This document shows positions 44,908 through 54,629 of a stretch of DNA of 64,000 bases, one piece after another (the stretch's first letter is position 1; every line of letters begins with the position of its first letter). The stretch is from Nocardioides nematodiphilus (GTDB lineage: Bacteria; Actinomycetota; Actinomycetes; Propionibacteriales; Nocardioidaceae). A model generated the notes under the pieces. The model saw nothing but the letters and a program-made list of their open reading frames with translations. It searched no databases and had not been told where the DNA came from. The stretch covers positions 124,001 to 188,000 of the forward strand of contig NZ_JAIWOY010000008.1 of the NCBI RefSeq assembly GCF_020216525.1, read 5' to 3'. Made by a program: the position numbers and the translations under genes.

Positions 44908-45692
44908 GGCTGCGTCTCCGGCTTGACCTCGGTCGCGGTGACGTCGATCGGCGCGGCGGCTGCATCGCCCTGCCCGATCGCCTGCGGAGCGGCCGGGGCG
45001 TTGAGGCCCTTGAGCTTGGCGAGCTCCGCCTCCACGTCGGACTGGCTGCTCAGCTCGTTGAGCTGGCGGGCGATGTCGTCGCCCGGAGCGGCGGTGAGGT
45101 CGCTGAGCGCGCCCGAGGCGAGCAGCTCGTCGACGGCGCCCGCACGGGCCTGCATCTCGGCCGTCTTGTCCTCGGCACGCTGCATCGCGAGGCCGATGTC
45201 GCCCATCTCCTCGCCGATGCCGGCGACGGCGCTGTTGATCTTGGTCTGCGCCTCGGCGGCCGTGTAGGTCGCCTTGATGGTCTCCTTCTTGGTGCGGAAG
45301 GCCTCGACCTTGGCCTGCAGCCGTTGCTGGGCCAGGACGAGCTTCTCCTCCTCGCCCTGGAGGTTGGCGTGCTGGGTCTGCAGATCGGTGATCTGCTGGG
45401 CGAGCGCCGACTTGCGGGTGAGCGCCTCGCGAGCGAGGTCCTCGCGGCCGACGTTGATCGCCTGCTGGGCCTGGCCCTGAAGCTTGTCGGCCTGCTGCTG
45501 CAGCTGGTTCATCTGGAGCTCGACGCGCTTGCGGCTGGTCGCCACGTCCGCGACGCCCTTGCGCACGTTGGTGAGCAGCTCGAGCTGCTTCTGGTAGCTG
45601 TAGTCCAGCACCTCACGCGGGTCCTCGGCCTTGTCGAGGGCCTTGTTCGCCTTCGCCTTGAAGATCAGGCTCATCCGCTTCATCAGACTCAT
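44904..45692 (-). CDS. pspA: PspA/IM30-family membrane stress protein
   Basis: A 262-aa ESCRT-III-like protein that coats and stabilises stressed membranes. After a short amphipathic start it is almost entirely coiled coil (residues 20-200), with KALDKAEDPREVLDYSYQKQ and LARQALTRK-like blocks typical of PspA. The C-terminal 60 residues are acidic and Pro/Ala-rich. ATG 45692 has AGGGG close upstream; ATG 45683 is an alternative. It heads the psp cluster and diverges from the DUF3043 gene across 100 bases. I looked for a SigE-type promoter there and did not find a convincing one. Confidence 0.93.
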   Translation of the reverse strand: MSLMKRMSLIFKAKANKALDKAEDPREVLDYSYQKQLELLTNVRKGVADVATSRKRVELQMNQLQQQADKLQGQAQQAINVGREDLAREALTRKSALAQQITDLQTQHANLQGEEEKLVLAQQRLQAKVEAFRTKKETIKATYTAAEAQTKINSAVAGIGEEMGDIGLAMQRAEDKTAEMQARAGAVDELLASGALSDLTAAPGDDIARQLNELSSQSDVEAELAKLKGLNAPAAPQAIGQGDAAAAPIDVTATEVKPETQP

Positions 45693-45792
45693 GCCCCTGA
45701 CCCTATTCCGGAACACAAGCGGGGACCACCGGATCTCGGCGCTGCGCGGCTAGGCTGCACGGCAACCTGTCCCGTAGCAGAAGGCTCCTGAG

Positions 45793-46386
45793 TTGTTCCG
45801 TCGCAAGACCGCCGCCACGCACCCCGTCGAGGGCATCTCGACCGACCCGACCGCCGGCGGCGGCAAGGGCCGCCGCACGCCGACGCGCAAGGAGGCCGAG
45901 GCCGCCGCCAAGGCCCGCGCCAAGGCGTCCGCGAAGGGCGCCAAGGGTGCCGCTCCCGACCGTGCCGCCCGCGCCCAGAACATGGCGCGGATGCGCACGG
46001 CGCTGAAGACCGGGGACGACCGCTACCTGCCGGCCCGGGACAAGGGCCCCGTGCGGCGCTTCGTGCGCGACTTCATCGACGTGAAGATCACCTTCTCGGA
46101 GTGGGCGCTGCCGATCGTGATCCTGACGCTGGCCGGCGGCTTCGTCTCCTCGACCCGCGTCGCCCAGGCGATCAGCACCTTCACCACGATCTACATCCTG
46201 GTGGTCGCGATCAACCTGATGCTGCTGAGCTTCCAGCTGCGCCGGCAGCTGGCCAAGCGCTTCCCGGGCCAGAGCACCCGTGGGCTGACCTGGTACCTCC
46301 TGGCCCGCGCCCTGCAGCTGCGCTGGATCCGCCAGCCGCGCCCGCAGCGCAGCCCGGGCGAGCAGCTGCCCGACACGTACCGCTGA
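45793..46386 (+). CDS. DUF3043 membrane protein
   Basis: A 197-aa actinobacterial DUF3043 protein. The N-terminal 75 residues are very basic and Ala/Lys-rich (RKEAEAAAKARAKASAKGAKGA). RDKGPVRRFVRDFIDVKITFSEW and two transmembrane helices (about 104-122 and 130-152) follow. The basic tail could bind nucleic acid or acidic lipids; the function is unknown. TTG 45793 is the likely start, with AGAAGG upstream. It diverges from pspA and converges with dapB across a shared terminator. Confidence 0.85.
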   Translation: MFRRKTAATHPVEGISTDPTAGGGKGRRTPTRKEAEAAAKARAKASAKGAKGAAPDRAARAQNMARMRTALKTGDDRYLPARDKGPVRRFVRDFIDVKITFSEWALPIVILTLAGGFVSSTRVAQAISTFTTIYILVVAINLMLLSFQLRRQLAKRFPGQSTRGLTWYLLARALQLRWIRQPRPQRSPGEQLPDTYR

Positions 46387-46396
46387 CCCAGACGCG

Positions 46397-46427
46397 ACGA
46401 AGCCCCGGCCACCGGCCGGGGCTTCGT
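46397..46427. terminator. Bidirectional terminator between the DUF3043 gene and dapB
   Basis: ACGAAGCCCCGGCC (46397-46410), loop ACC, and GGCCGGGGCTTCGT (46414-46427) form a perfect 14-bp stem. It lies 10 bases after the DUF3043 stop and 14 bases beyond the dapB stop, so it probably serves both convergent genes. Confidence 0.85.
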
Positions 46428-46441
46428 GCGTTGCTGGCGGG

Positions 46442-47230
<789 letters not shown>

Positions 47231-47279
47231 CTAGGACCTGTGCGCGCATCGCGCCGGGTGATCTGGCAGGCTTGCCCCC

Positions 47280-47795
47280 ATGGTGGTGCAGACGATTCCG
47301 GCGCGGATCCGCTGGGCGGTGGATTTCATGGACATCCAGCCCAGCGACCACATCCTCGAGATCGGGTGTGGTCCGGGTGCCGGCGCGGAGCTGATCTGCA
47401 GCCGTCTGGTGACCGGCAAGCTGTTCGCCATCGATCGCTCGGAGTCGGGCGTCGACCGTACGAAGCGCCGCTGCGCCAAGTACATCGAGGCCGGCCGACT
47501 GACCGTCCGCCAGATCGACCTCGCCACCCTGCGCGTGCCGGTGAAGCGCTTGCACAAGGTCTTCGCCTTCAACGTCAACCTCTTCTGGGTGCGCGACGCC
47601 AGCGCCGAGCTCGCCCTGCTGCATGAGCGGATCCTGCCCGGCGGCAGCGTCTTCATCTTCTTCGAGGCGACCCGCCGCGAGCAGGTCCCCGAGATGATCG
47701 AGAAGACCTCGAAGCAGCTCGTCGCGGCCGGCTTCCGGGTCTCGATCATCGACTCGCAGCAGCCGGCCGCCGTCGGGATCATCGGCAAGCGCTGA
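47280..47795 (+). CDS. Class I SAM-dependent methyltransferase
   Basis: A 171-aa protein with the Rossmann-like SAM-binding fold: motif I ILEIGCGPGAGAEL near residue 23, then LFAIDRSESGVDRTKRR. It lacks an extra domain that would show its substrate. A small molecule is more likely than a nucleic acid, but this is only a guess. The gene is monocistronic between dapB and the large secreted protein gene. An imperfect hairpin follows (GTCCC at 47810 with GGGAC ending 47829). Confidence 0.82.
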   Translation: MVVQTIPARIRWAVDFMDIQPSDHILEIGCGPGAGAELICSRLVTGKLFAIDRSESGVDRTKRRCAKYIEAGRLTVRQIDLATLRVPVKRLHKVFAFNVNLFWVRDASAELALLHERILPGGSVFIFFEATRREQVPEMIEKTSKQLVAAGFRVSIIDSQQPAAVGIIGKR

Positions 47796-47896
47796 GCCCC
47801 TGCGGGACCGTCCCGGGATCTCCTGGGACGCTGCGCGGAGCACCGGTGAGGCCCTAGAGTCACGCGGTCACGCCCGGCCGGCAAAGGACTACCGCG

Positions 47897-49684
47897 ATGC
47901 CTCGATCCACCGTCCCCGTACGCCTCCGCCAGCACTCCAGGCGCATCAGAGCGGTGATCGTCGGCGGGATCGCTGCCCTCAGCCTCGCCCTGCCCGCTAT
48001 CGCGGCCAATGCGGACGAGACTCCGGTCGTCACCGGGACACTCATGGGCAGCGCGTCCCCAGCCGCAGCCGGCGGGGTGATGGCGGTCTGGCAGCGTGTC
48101 GCTACGACCTGGACGCAATACGGCTTCGCCGACGTCGACGCGGACGGCGACTACGCCGCCGCCGTTCCCGTCGGCGGGACCTACGCGGTCACCTTCGACG
48201 ACGCTCAGCTCGGCGAGCACAACATCAATGCTGATGGCGCCCTCGGTCGGCCACGTGATGCTCAGCCGGGCGTCTCGGTCCCGGACATCGAGGGGGCCGT
48301 CCTCGACTTCCCGTTCCCGCAGCTCACCGCCTCCCTCACCGTCAGCGGCGTGACGGATGCGGACGGCGTCGCTATCCCGTCGCCGAGCCTCGGCCTCTAC
48401 GCGCTGATCGATGAGGGCGACGGGCCAGGCTGGACGAACCTCAACGTCGCGCCCACGCTGAACGCGATCACAGGCGCTCAGCAGTTCACGGGTCTCCCGT
48501 CCGGCACGTACGCGGTCACGCTGCACGGGACCGGGGCCGACGATCACCTCTACCTCTCCGATGGCAGCCAGGTGAAGGCCTGGGACACCATTCCCCCGAC
48601 CGACGATTCCTTCGGGCTAGCGCTCACCAGCTCGTCGCATCCGAACATCGACGTCGCCCTCGGGCACACCCCGCCGCCGGTCGTCTACGTGCCGCCGGCC
48701 GATCCGTCGCCGACCCCGTCGAGCTCAGCCAGCCCGAGCCCGTCCCCGAGCACGTCGCCCACCCCGACGAAGACGCCGCTGCCATCGACCCCGCCGTCCT
48801 TCGAGCCGGTCCCGATCACCAAGGTGCCCTCCAGCCTGGTCCTGACGCCGAGCCTGCCGGCCTTCCCACCGATCGCGGTGGTACCCACGACGGGTTACGG
48901 CGCTGCGTCCCTCGGCCTGCCGCAGCCCGTCCCGAAGGACCAGAACGCGGTCAACCAGGCCCTCGCCAACGAGATCGGCCTCGCCATCACGCAGTCGGGC
49001 GGCCAGCAGAGCGGACCGACGATCTCGGCGAACGTGAGCTCACCGCCGAACAGGGCGCCGGGCCTCTACCTGTCGGTCCTCGATGGGATCATCTCGGTCT
49101 CCAACACCGGCGGCTCCCAGGTGTTCGCAGCCGGACAGTTCGGCTTCGTCCCGACCGCCCAGACGCCGCCGGTGATCCTGCCGTCCAACCCCGGCCTGCT
49201 GTTCTTGCCGCCGCCGGCGTTCACCCAGAGCGTCACCACTGCCACCACCAAGGCCACGAAGCCGGCCGGCGTCGACTGCGAGGTGCGGCGCGTCGGCGCC
49301 GGGATCGTCACCGCGAGCGACACCAAGGACCCGATCGACACCAAGGGTCCGGGCGTGAAGCAGTCGCCGACGGCGGCGGCGCCCCCGCCCACGAAGATGT
49401 ACTGCAACCGGATCGCGGTAGGACGGACCAGCGCGGCGCGCTCCCACCGCGCCCGCTGGCACCGCCACGACACGGTCACGGTCCAGCACGGTCAGCGGCG
49501 CGTCCACATGCCCCTGGAGCTGCTGCACGGCCCCGGCTGGTACCGGATCGTGACGACGTACCACGTGGTGCTGCGCTTCACCGCACACAGCACAGTGCAC
49601 GGCAAGCGTCTCAAGCACCCCGTCCACGTGCAGCGGCCGGCCGCGATCCGCAGCATCGCCTACCTGCACGTCACCCGGCCGTAG
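47897..49684 (+). CDS. Large secreted protein with Pro/Ser-rich linker, unknown function
   Basis: A 595-aa exported protein. The signal peptide is about residues 1-40 (ALSLALPAIAANA). Two carboxypeptidase-regulatory-like beta domains seem to follow (about 42-135 and 145-255; each ends in a TYAVTF or TYAVTLH strand). A Pro/Ser/Thr linker (about 260-320) comes next. The middle (about 340-450) has VSNTGGSQVFAAGQFGFVP, similar in style to the strand pattern of FecR-like periplasmic domains. A basic C-terminal domain has two cysteines and many His/Arg (RSHRARWHRH). No sortase motif or membrane anchor is seen. It stands alone between terminators. Function unknown; a surface or matrix protein is likely. 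Confidence 0.7.
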   Translation: MPRSTVPVRLRQHSRRIRAVIVGGIAALSLALPAIAANADETPVVTGTLMGSASPAAAGGVMAVWQRVATTWTQYGFADVDADGDYAAAVPVGGTYAVTFDDAQLGEHNINADGALGRPRDAQPGVSVPDIEGAVLDFPFPQLTASLTVSGVTDADGVAIPSPSLGLYALIDEGDGPGWTNLNVAPTLNAITGAQQFTGLPSGTYAVTLHGTGADDHLYLSDGSQVKAWDTIPPTDDSFGLALTSSSHPNIDVALGHTPPPVVYVPPADPSPTPSSSASPSPSPSTSPTPTKTPLPSTPPSFEPVPITKVPSSLVLTPSLPAFPPIAVVPTTGYGAASLGLPQPVPKDQNAVNQALANEIGLAITQSGGQQSGPTISANVSSPPNRAPGLYLSVLDGIISVSNTGGSQVFAAGQFGFVPTAQTPPVILPSNPGLLFLPPPAFTQSVTTATTKATKPAGVDCEVRRVGAGIVTASDTKDPIDTKGPGVKQSPTAAAPPPTKMYCNRIAVGRTSAARSHRARWHRHDTVTVQHGQRRVHMPLELLHGPGWYRIVTTYHVVLRFTAHSTVHGKRLKHPVHVQRPAAIRSIAYLHVTRP

Positions 49685-49693
49685 CGGAGACGA

Positions 49694-49732
49694 CGAGAGG
49701 TCACCTCTCGCACTGCGAGAAGTGACCTCTCG
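49694..49732. terminator. Bidirectional terminator between the secreted protein and M16 genes
   Basis: CGAGAGGTCAC (49694-49704) pairs with GTGACCTCTCG (49722-49732), and within it TCTCGC pairs with GCGAGA. This gives a long almost continuous stem. It sits within 10 bases of the plus-strand stop and the minus-strand stop, so it serves both convergent genes. Confidence 0.85.
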
Positions 49733-49738
49733 ACCCGA

Positions 49739-51130
49739 TCAGGGGCCGACGACCGCCAGGATCTCAGGACGGGCGAAGATCTCCGCGACCGCCTGGCACT
49801 CCTCGACGGTGACGCCGGAGATCCGGTCGAGCACCTGGTCGATGGTCATCAGGGTGTCGTGCACCAGCTCGGCCTTGCCGAGCCGCGACATCCGGGAGGC
49901 CGGGTCCTCGAGGCCCAGCACGAGTCCGCCACGCAGCTGGCCCTTGCCCCGCAGGAGCTCCTCGGGGGTGATGCCGCCGGAGGCGACCGTACGGAGCTCG
50001 GCGCGGACCACGTCCAGGACCTGGTCGACCTTGCTCGGCAGGCAACCGACCCCGACGCCCACGACGCCGCTCTCGGCGTGCGCGCCCGCGAAGGAGTAGA
50101 CCGAGTAGGCCAGGCCCCGGTGCTCGCGGACCTCCTGGAAGAGGCGCGACGAGGTGCCACCGCCCAGGGCCGCGTTGACGATCCCGAGCGCGAAGCGACG
50201 GTCGTCGTCGCGCCACAGGCCCTCCATCCCGAGGACCAGGTTGACCTGCTCGTACGGCTTGGTGACCCGCACCTCGCCCGGGTGCACGGCCAGAGGCGAG
50301 CCGGTGCGCGGCGGGATCGGCGAGGCGGTCCCGTCGAGGAAGCCGCCGCGGGCGAAGGCGCGCTCCACCTGCTCGACGACCTCGCCGTGGCGCAGGTTGC
50401 CGGCCACCGAGATGACGATGTTCTCGGGGCGGTAGTGCGCGCGGTAGAACGCGTCGATCTGATCGCGGGTCATCCCCTCGATCGACTCCTCCGTGCCGGC
50501 GATCCCCCGGCCCAGGGGCGAGTCGAGACCCCAGGCCTGAGCGGCGAAGAGGTTGTGCACCACGTCGTCCGGATCGTCGTCGTGCATGGCGATCTCGTCG
50601 AGGATGACGTCCCGCTCGGCCTCGACGTCCTCGTCGGTGATCAGCGAGGACGTGATCATGTCGCCCAGCACGTCGACCGCCAGCGGCAGATCCTCGTCGA
50701 GGACGCGCGCGTGGAAGCAGGTGTACTCCTTGGCGGTGAAGGCGTTGAACTCGCCGCCGACCGCGTCCAGGGCGACCGAGATGTCGAGCGCGCTGCGCTC
50801 GCCGGTGCCCTTGAAGAGCAGATGCTCGAGGAAGTGCGAGCAGCCGTGCGTGGTCGGCTCGCCCGCGGCGGTCGTCTCGTCGCACGAGCCCGTGCCGACC
50901 CAGACGCCGACGGCGGCCGAGCGGACGGTGGGCATCTCCTCGGTGACGATGCGCAGGCCGCTGGCCAGGACGGTGCGACGCACGCCGGGCTCGAGCTCCC
51001 AGGTGGTCCCGGCGGGCTGGGCCGCGCCGGAGTCGCTCAGGTCACGCGGGTCGGGGTGGCCAGAGCCGGACGGCCGGCCAGCAGTTGCCTGCTGACCGGC
51101 CGCCCGGATGACGCTGTCATGCTCGGTCAC
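49739..51130 (-). CDS. M16-family zinc peptidase (insulinase/MPP type)
   Basis: A 463-aa peptidase. The inverted zinc motif is H99-F-L-E-H103, with the downstream Glu in a region around residue 175 ([11 protein letters not shown]). The second half is the inactive M16 C-domain ([21 protein letters not shown], in part). It follows pnp, overlapping its stop by four bases (GTGA), the conserved actinobacterial order pnp-M16. No signal peptide is evident; the first 40 residues are hydrophilic. Substrates are unknown. Confidence 0.93.
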   Translation of the reverse strand: MTEHDSVIRAAGQQATAGRPSGSGHPDPRDLSDSGAAQPAGTTWELEPGVRRTVLASGLRIVTEEMPTVRSAAVGVWVGTGSCDETTAAGEPTTHGCSHFLEHLLFKGTGERSALDISVALDAVGGEFNAFTAKEYTCFHARVLDEDLPLAVDVLGDMITSSLITDEDVEAERDVILDEIAMHDDDPDDVVHNLFAAQAWGLDSPLGRGIAGTEESIEGMTRDQIDAFYRAHYRPENIVISVAGNLRHGEVVEQVERAFARGGFLDGTASPIPPRTGSPLAVHPGEVRVTKPYEQVNLVLGMEGLWRDDDRRFALGIVNAALGGGTSSRLFQEVREHRGLAYSVYSFAGAHAESGVVGVGVGCLPSKVDQVLDVVRAELRTVASGGITPEELLRGKGQLRGGLVLGLEDPASRMSRLGKAELVHDTLMTIDQVLDRISGVTVEECQAVAEIFARPEILAVVGP

Positions 51131-53358
51131 TCGTCGCCAGACTCCACAGCGCCCTCAGCCGAAACCTCAGCGTCCGTGCCCTCGACGACCGGAGCCAGCG
51201 AGAGCTTGCCGCGGTCGTCGATCTCGACGATCTCGACCTGGATCTTCTGGCCGACCTCGACGACGTCCTCGACCGACTCGATGCGCTTGCCGTCGTTGAG
51301 AGCCTTGAGCTTCGTGATGTGAAGCAGGCCGTCCTTGCCGGGGAGCAGCGAGACGAAGGCGCCGAAGTTGGTCGTCTTCACGACGGTACCGAGGTAGCGC
51401 TCGCCGATCTCGGGCATCGTCGGGTTGGCGATGGCGTTGACCGCCTGGCGGGCGGCCTCGGCGGCCTCGCCGTTGGTCGCGCCGATGTAGACGGTGCCGT
51501 CGTCCTCGATGGAGAGGGTCGCGCCGGTGTCGTCCTGGATCTGGTTGATCACCTTGCCCTTCGGGCCGATGACCTCGCCGATCTTGTCGACGGGGACCTT
51601 GACGGTGATGATGCGCGGCGCGTGCACCGACATCTCCTCCGGGGCCGCGATGGCCTCGTTCATGACACCGAGGATGGCCGTACGGGCGTCCTTGGCCTGG
51701 TTGAGGGCCGCAGCGAGGACCTCGGCCGGGATGCCGTCGAGCTTGGTGTCGAGCTGGAGCGCGGTGACGAACTCCGGCGTGCCGGCGACCTTGAAGTCCA
51801 TGTCGCCGAACGCGTCCTCGGCGCCGAGGATGTCGGTCAGCGCGACGTACTCGGTCTTGCCGTCGATCTCACCGGAGATCAGACCCATGGCGATGCCGGC
51901 GACCGGAGCCTTCAGCGGGACACCGGCCTGGAGCAGGGACAGCGTCGAGGCGCAGACCGAGCCCATCGAGGTGGAGCCGTTGGAGCCCATCGCCTCGGAG
52001 AGCTGGCGGATCGCGTAGGGGAACTCCTCGCGCGAGGGCAGCACCGGCAGGAGAGCGCGACGCGCCAGGGCGCCGTGGCCGACCTCGCGACGCTTCGGGG
52101 AGCCGACGCGGCCCGTCTCGCCGGTGGAGAACGGCGGGAAGATGTACTTGTGCATGTACCGGCGGTGCTTCTCCGGCGACAGGGTGTCGAGCTGCTGCTC
52201 CATCTTGAGCATGTCGAGGGTCGTGACGCCCAGGATCTGGGTCTCGCCACGCTCGAACAGCGCCGAGCCGTGCACGCGCGGGATCACGTCGACCTCGGCG
52301 TGCAGCGGGCGGATGTCAGCCAGACCACGGCCGTCGATGCGGATCTTGTCGCGCAGGACCCGCTCACGGATGACCGACTTGTTGACGCTGCGGAAGGCAG
52401 CGCCGATCTCGCCCTCGCGGCCCTCGAACTGACCGGCGACCTTGTCGAGCAGAGCGGCCTTGATGTCGTCGAGCTTGGCCTCGCGCTCCTGCTTCGGGCC
52501 GATCTGCATCGCGGCGGCGACGTCGGCGGCACAGGCGGCCTCGACGGCGGCGTACACGTCGTCCTGGTAGTCCAGGAAGATCGGGAAGTCGGCAACCGGC
52601 TTGGCGGCCTGCTTGGCGAGCTCGGCCTGGGCCTCGACGAGCTGCTTGATGAACGGCTTGGCCGCATCGAGACCGCTCGCGACGACCGGCTCGGTCGGCG
52701 CCTGGGCGCCCGCGGCGATGAGGTCGAAGACCTGCTCGGTGGCCTCGGCCTCGACCATCATGACGGCGACGTCACCGGTGTCGGTGACGCGGCCGGCGAC
52801 GACCATGTCGAAGACGGCGTTCTCGAGCTGGCTGTGGTTCGGGAAGGCGACCCACTGGCCCTCGATCAGGGCGACGCGGACGCCACCGACCGGACCGGAG
52901 AACGGCAGGCCGGAGAGCTGGGTCGACATCGACGCGGCGTTGATCGCGAGCACGTCGTACGGGGTGTCCGGGTTGAGCGCCATCACGGTGATGACGACCT
53001 GGACCTCGTTGCGCAGACCCTTCTTGAAGGTCGGGCGCAGGGGGCGGTCGATGAGGCGGCACGCGAGGATGGCGTCCTCGCCCGGGCGACCCTCGGAACG
53101 GAAGAAGGAGCCGGGGATCTTGCCCGCGGCGTACATCCGCTCCTCGACGTCGATGGTCAGGGGGAAGAAGTCGAAGTGGTCCTTCGGCTGCTTCGAGACG
53201 GTGGTGGCCGACAGCAGCATGGTGTCGTCGTCCAGGTAAGCGGTCACGGAGCCGGCGGCCTGGCGAGCGAGCAGACCGGTCTCGAACTTGACCGTGCGCT
53301 TGCCGAACTTGCCGTTGTCGAGAACGGTCTCGACGGCAGAGATGACGGGTTCAGTCAC
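51127..53358 (-). CDS. pnp: Polyribonucleotide nucleotidyltransferase (PNPase/GpsI)
   Basis: A 743-aa phosphorolytic 3'-5' exoribonuclease and core RNA-decay enzyme. Two RNase PH-like domains are seen (about 15-225 and 320-560). The first contains [23 protein letters not shown], in part; the second has [25 protein letters not shown], in part, holding catalytic residues. A KH domain ([17 protein letters not shown]) and a C-terminal S1 domain ([24 protein letters not shown], in part) follow. GTG 53358 is the start. It follows rpsO across a hairpin. Confidence 0.97.
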   Translation of the reverse strand: MTEPVISAVETVLDNGKFGKRTVKFETGLLARQAAGSVTAYLDDDTMLLSATTVSKQPKDHFDFFPLTIDVEERMYAAGKIPGSFFRSEGRPGEDAILACRLIDRPLRPTFKKGLRNEVQVVITVMALNPDTPYDVLAINAASMSTQLSGLPFSGPVGGVRVALIEGQWVAFPNHSQLENAVFDMVVAGRVTDTGDVAVMMVEAEATEQVFDLIAAGAQAPTEPVVASGLDAAKPFIKQLVEAQAELAKQAAKPVADFPIFLDYQDDVYAAVEAACAADVAAAMQIGPKQEREAKLDDIKAALLDKVAGQFEGREGEIGAAFRSVNKSVIRERVLRDKIRIDGRGLADIRPLHAEVDVIPRVHGSALFERGETQILGVTTLDMLKMEQQLDTLSPEKHRRYMHKYIFPPFSTGETGRVGSPKRREVGHGALARRALLPVLPSREEFPYAIRQLSEAMGSNGSTSMGSVCASTLSLLQAGVPLKAPVAGIAMGLISGEIDGKTEYVALTDILGAEDAFGDMDFKVAGTPEFVTALQLDTKLDGIPAEVLAAALNQAKDARTAILGVMNEAIAAPEEMSVHAPRIITVKVPVDKIGEVIGPKGKVINQIQDDTGATLSIEDDGTVYIGATNGEAAEAARQAVNAIANPTMPEIGERYLGTVVKTTNFGAFVSLLPGKDGLLHITKLKALNDGKRIESVEDVVEVGQKIQVEIVEIDDRGKLSLAPVVEGTDAEVSAEGAVESGDE

Positions 53359-53453
53359 AGATTTTTCTCTTGTCCTACGTCGGAGGCGTCGCGCCTCCGT
53401 AATGGATTAGTCGTGTACACCCCCAGACTACTGACATCCGGCGACAATGCAGA

Positions 53454-53485
53454 ACAGGCGGCTCCCCCGAAGGGGAACCGCCTGT
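53454..53485 (-). terminator. Hairpin between rpsO and pnp
   Basis: ACAGGCGG, CCCC and GGGG, CCGCCTGT build a stem of at least 12 pairs with a small internal mismatch and a three-base loop. It lies 26 bases after the rpsO stop. In other bacteria the rpsO-pnp spacer holds a terminator and an RNase III site, so partial termination or processing here is plausible. Confidence 0.7.
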
Positions 53486-53510
53486 CCAGACGCTTGCGAT
53501 CAAGCAGAGA

Positions 53511-53786
53511 TCAACGGCGCAGGCCGAGACGCTCGATGATCGAGCGGTAGCGCTCGATCTCCGACTTCTGCAGGTAGTTGAGCAGACGACGGCGCTGGCC
53601 CACGAGCAGGAGCAGACCACGACGGCTGTGGTGGTCGTGCTTGTGCTGCTTGAGGTGCTCGGTCAGGTGCGAGATGCGGTGCGAGAGCAGCGCGATCTGG
53701 ACCTCCGGCGAACCGGTGTCGCCCTCAGACTTGCCGTACTCAGCGATGATCTTCTTCTTGGTCTCCGCGTCGGTACCGATCGACAT
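53511..53786 (-). CDS. rpsO: 30S ribosomal protein S15
   Basis: A 91-aa primary 16S rRNA-binding protein. It is a standard S15: [39 protein letters not shown] and the end [11 protein letters not shown] 53786 starts with the normal N-terminus and has GAGGAG upstream. Much longer frames on this strand are Arg/Pro-rich and overlap the next gene. ribF, its usual upstream neighbour, is about 6 kb away here. Confidence 0.97.
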   Translation of the reverse strand: MSIGTDAETKKKIIAEYGKSEGDTGSPEVQIALLSHRISHLTEHLKQHKHDHHSRRGLLLLVGQRRRLLNYLQKSEIERYRSIIERLGLRR

Positions 53787-53927
53787 ACGGGGCTCCTCTC
53801 GACTCGTTGCGCGGCGCGCCCGGGCCTGTTCACCGGGGCACTCTTTATCCGCGGCCGTTGGACGGCAACCGGAAGAGATTAACAGCGCGGTGCCGTGCGG
53901 ACCGAATCGCGTGGCACGATGCCAGGC

Positions 53928-54620
53928 ATGAGACGTCTCGGGCTCATCGCCGTCCTCCTCTCCGTCCTGCTGCCCCTGCTCGGCACACCGACGACCGCGT
54001 CGGCCCGGGTCGTGCATCCGCGGCAGGCCGACTTCACGAGCCTCGTGCCGGCGAGCACGACGCAGGTCGTCCGTACGATCTCCTCCCACCGCTGGTGCAA
54101 GCAGGTCTGGTGCACCGTCACCCAGGCGTGGGAGAGGCGGGGCGAGGAGTGGACGCTGCGGCGTCAGTTCCGCTCCACGATCGGCGTACGCGGCTGGGGC
54201 AAGACCCACGAGGGCGACCTGCGCTCCCCCGTCGGCGTCCTCTCGGTCGTGGTGACGTTCTCCACCAGCAAGCGGCCCGGCGCGATGCCGTGGCGACGGC
54301 GCACGCCGACCTCGATCGTCTCGTCGGCGGCCGGACGGAACTACAACACCTGGATCAACGTCCCCGGCGTGACCAGCGGCAACCGCCCCTCGATGCGCTG
54401 GGGGTGGTGGACGAGCTACAACAACCCCCGCCTCACGCCCGGCGTCGGCTCCGCGCCCGTGCCCGGCAGGGGCAGCGGGATCTTCTATCACACCTCCAAG
54501 CCCGGACACCGGTGGGAACCGACGCAGGGCTGCACCCAGGTCGGCGACCCGAGGTCGATGCACTGGTTGGCCCGCTGGCTGAGGCCAGGGGCCAACCCGC
54601 GCATCGTGCAGGACCGGTAA
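53928..54620 (+). CDS. Secreted L,D-transpeptidase-family (YkuD-like) protein
   Basis: A 230-aa exported protein. The signal peptide is about residues 1-25 ([14 protein letters not shown] then TASA). The body has the YkuD-related fold: [13 protein letters not shown] near 90 and [20 protein letters not shown] near the end, with nucleophile C202 in a degenerate motif QGCTQ in place of S-H-G-C. This is typical of the divergent YkuD-like group, whose activity is less well proven. ATG 53928 gives a normal signal peptide; ATG 53919 is possible. It diverges from rpsO and converges with the MMPL gene. Confidence 0.82.
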   Translation: MRRLGLIAVLLSVLLPLLGTPTTASARVVHPRQADFTSLVPASTTQVVRTISSHRWCKQVWCTVTQAWERRGEEWTLRRQFRSTIGVRGWGKTHEGDLRSPVGVLSVVVTFSTSKRPGAMPWRRRTPTSIVSSAAGRNYNTWINVPGVTSGNRPSMRWGWWTSYNNPRLTPGVGSAPVPGRGSGIFYHTSKPGHRWEPTQGCTQVGDPRSMHWLARWLRPGANPRIVQDR

Positions 54621-54629
54621 AGAGGCCCC

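Noticed and set aside
45693..45792. SigE- or ClgR-type promoter for pspA
   Set aside because: A GGAAC lies in the gap but points away from pspA and has no matching -10; a CGC-N5-GCG site is only approximate.
53511..54563. A 350-aa reading of the rpsO frame
   Set aside because: The extension is Arg/Pro-rich and antisense to the YkuD-like gene; ATG 53786 gives exactly the S15 length.
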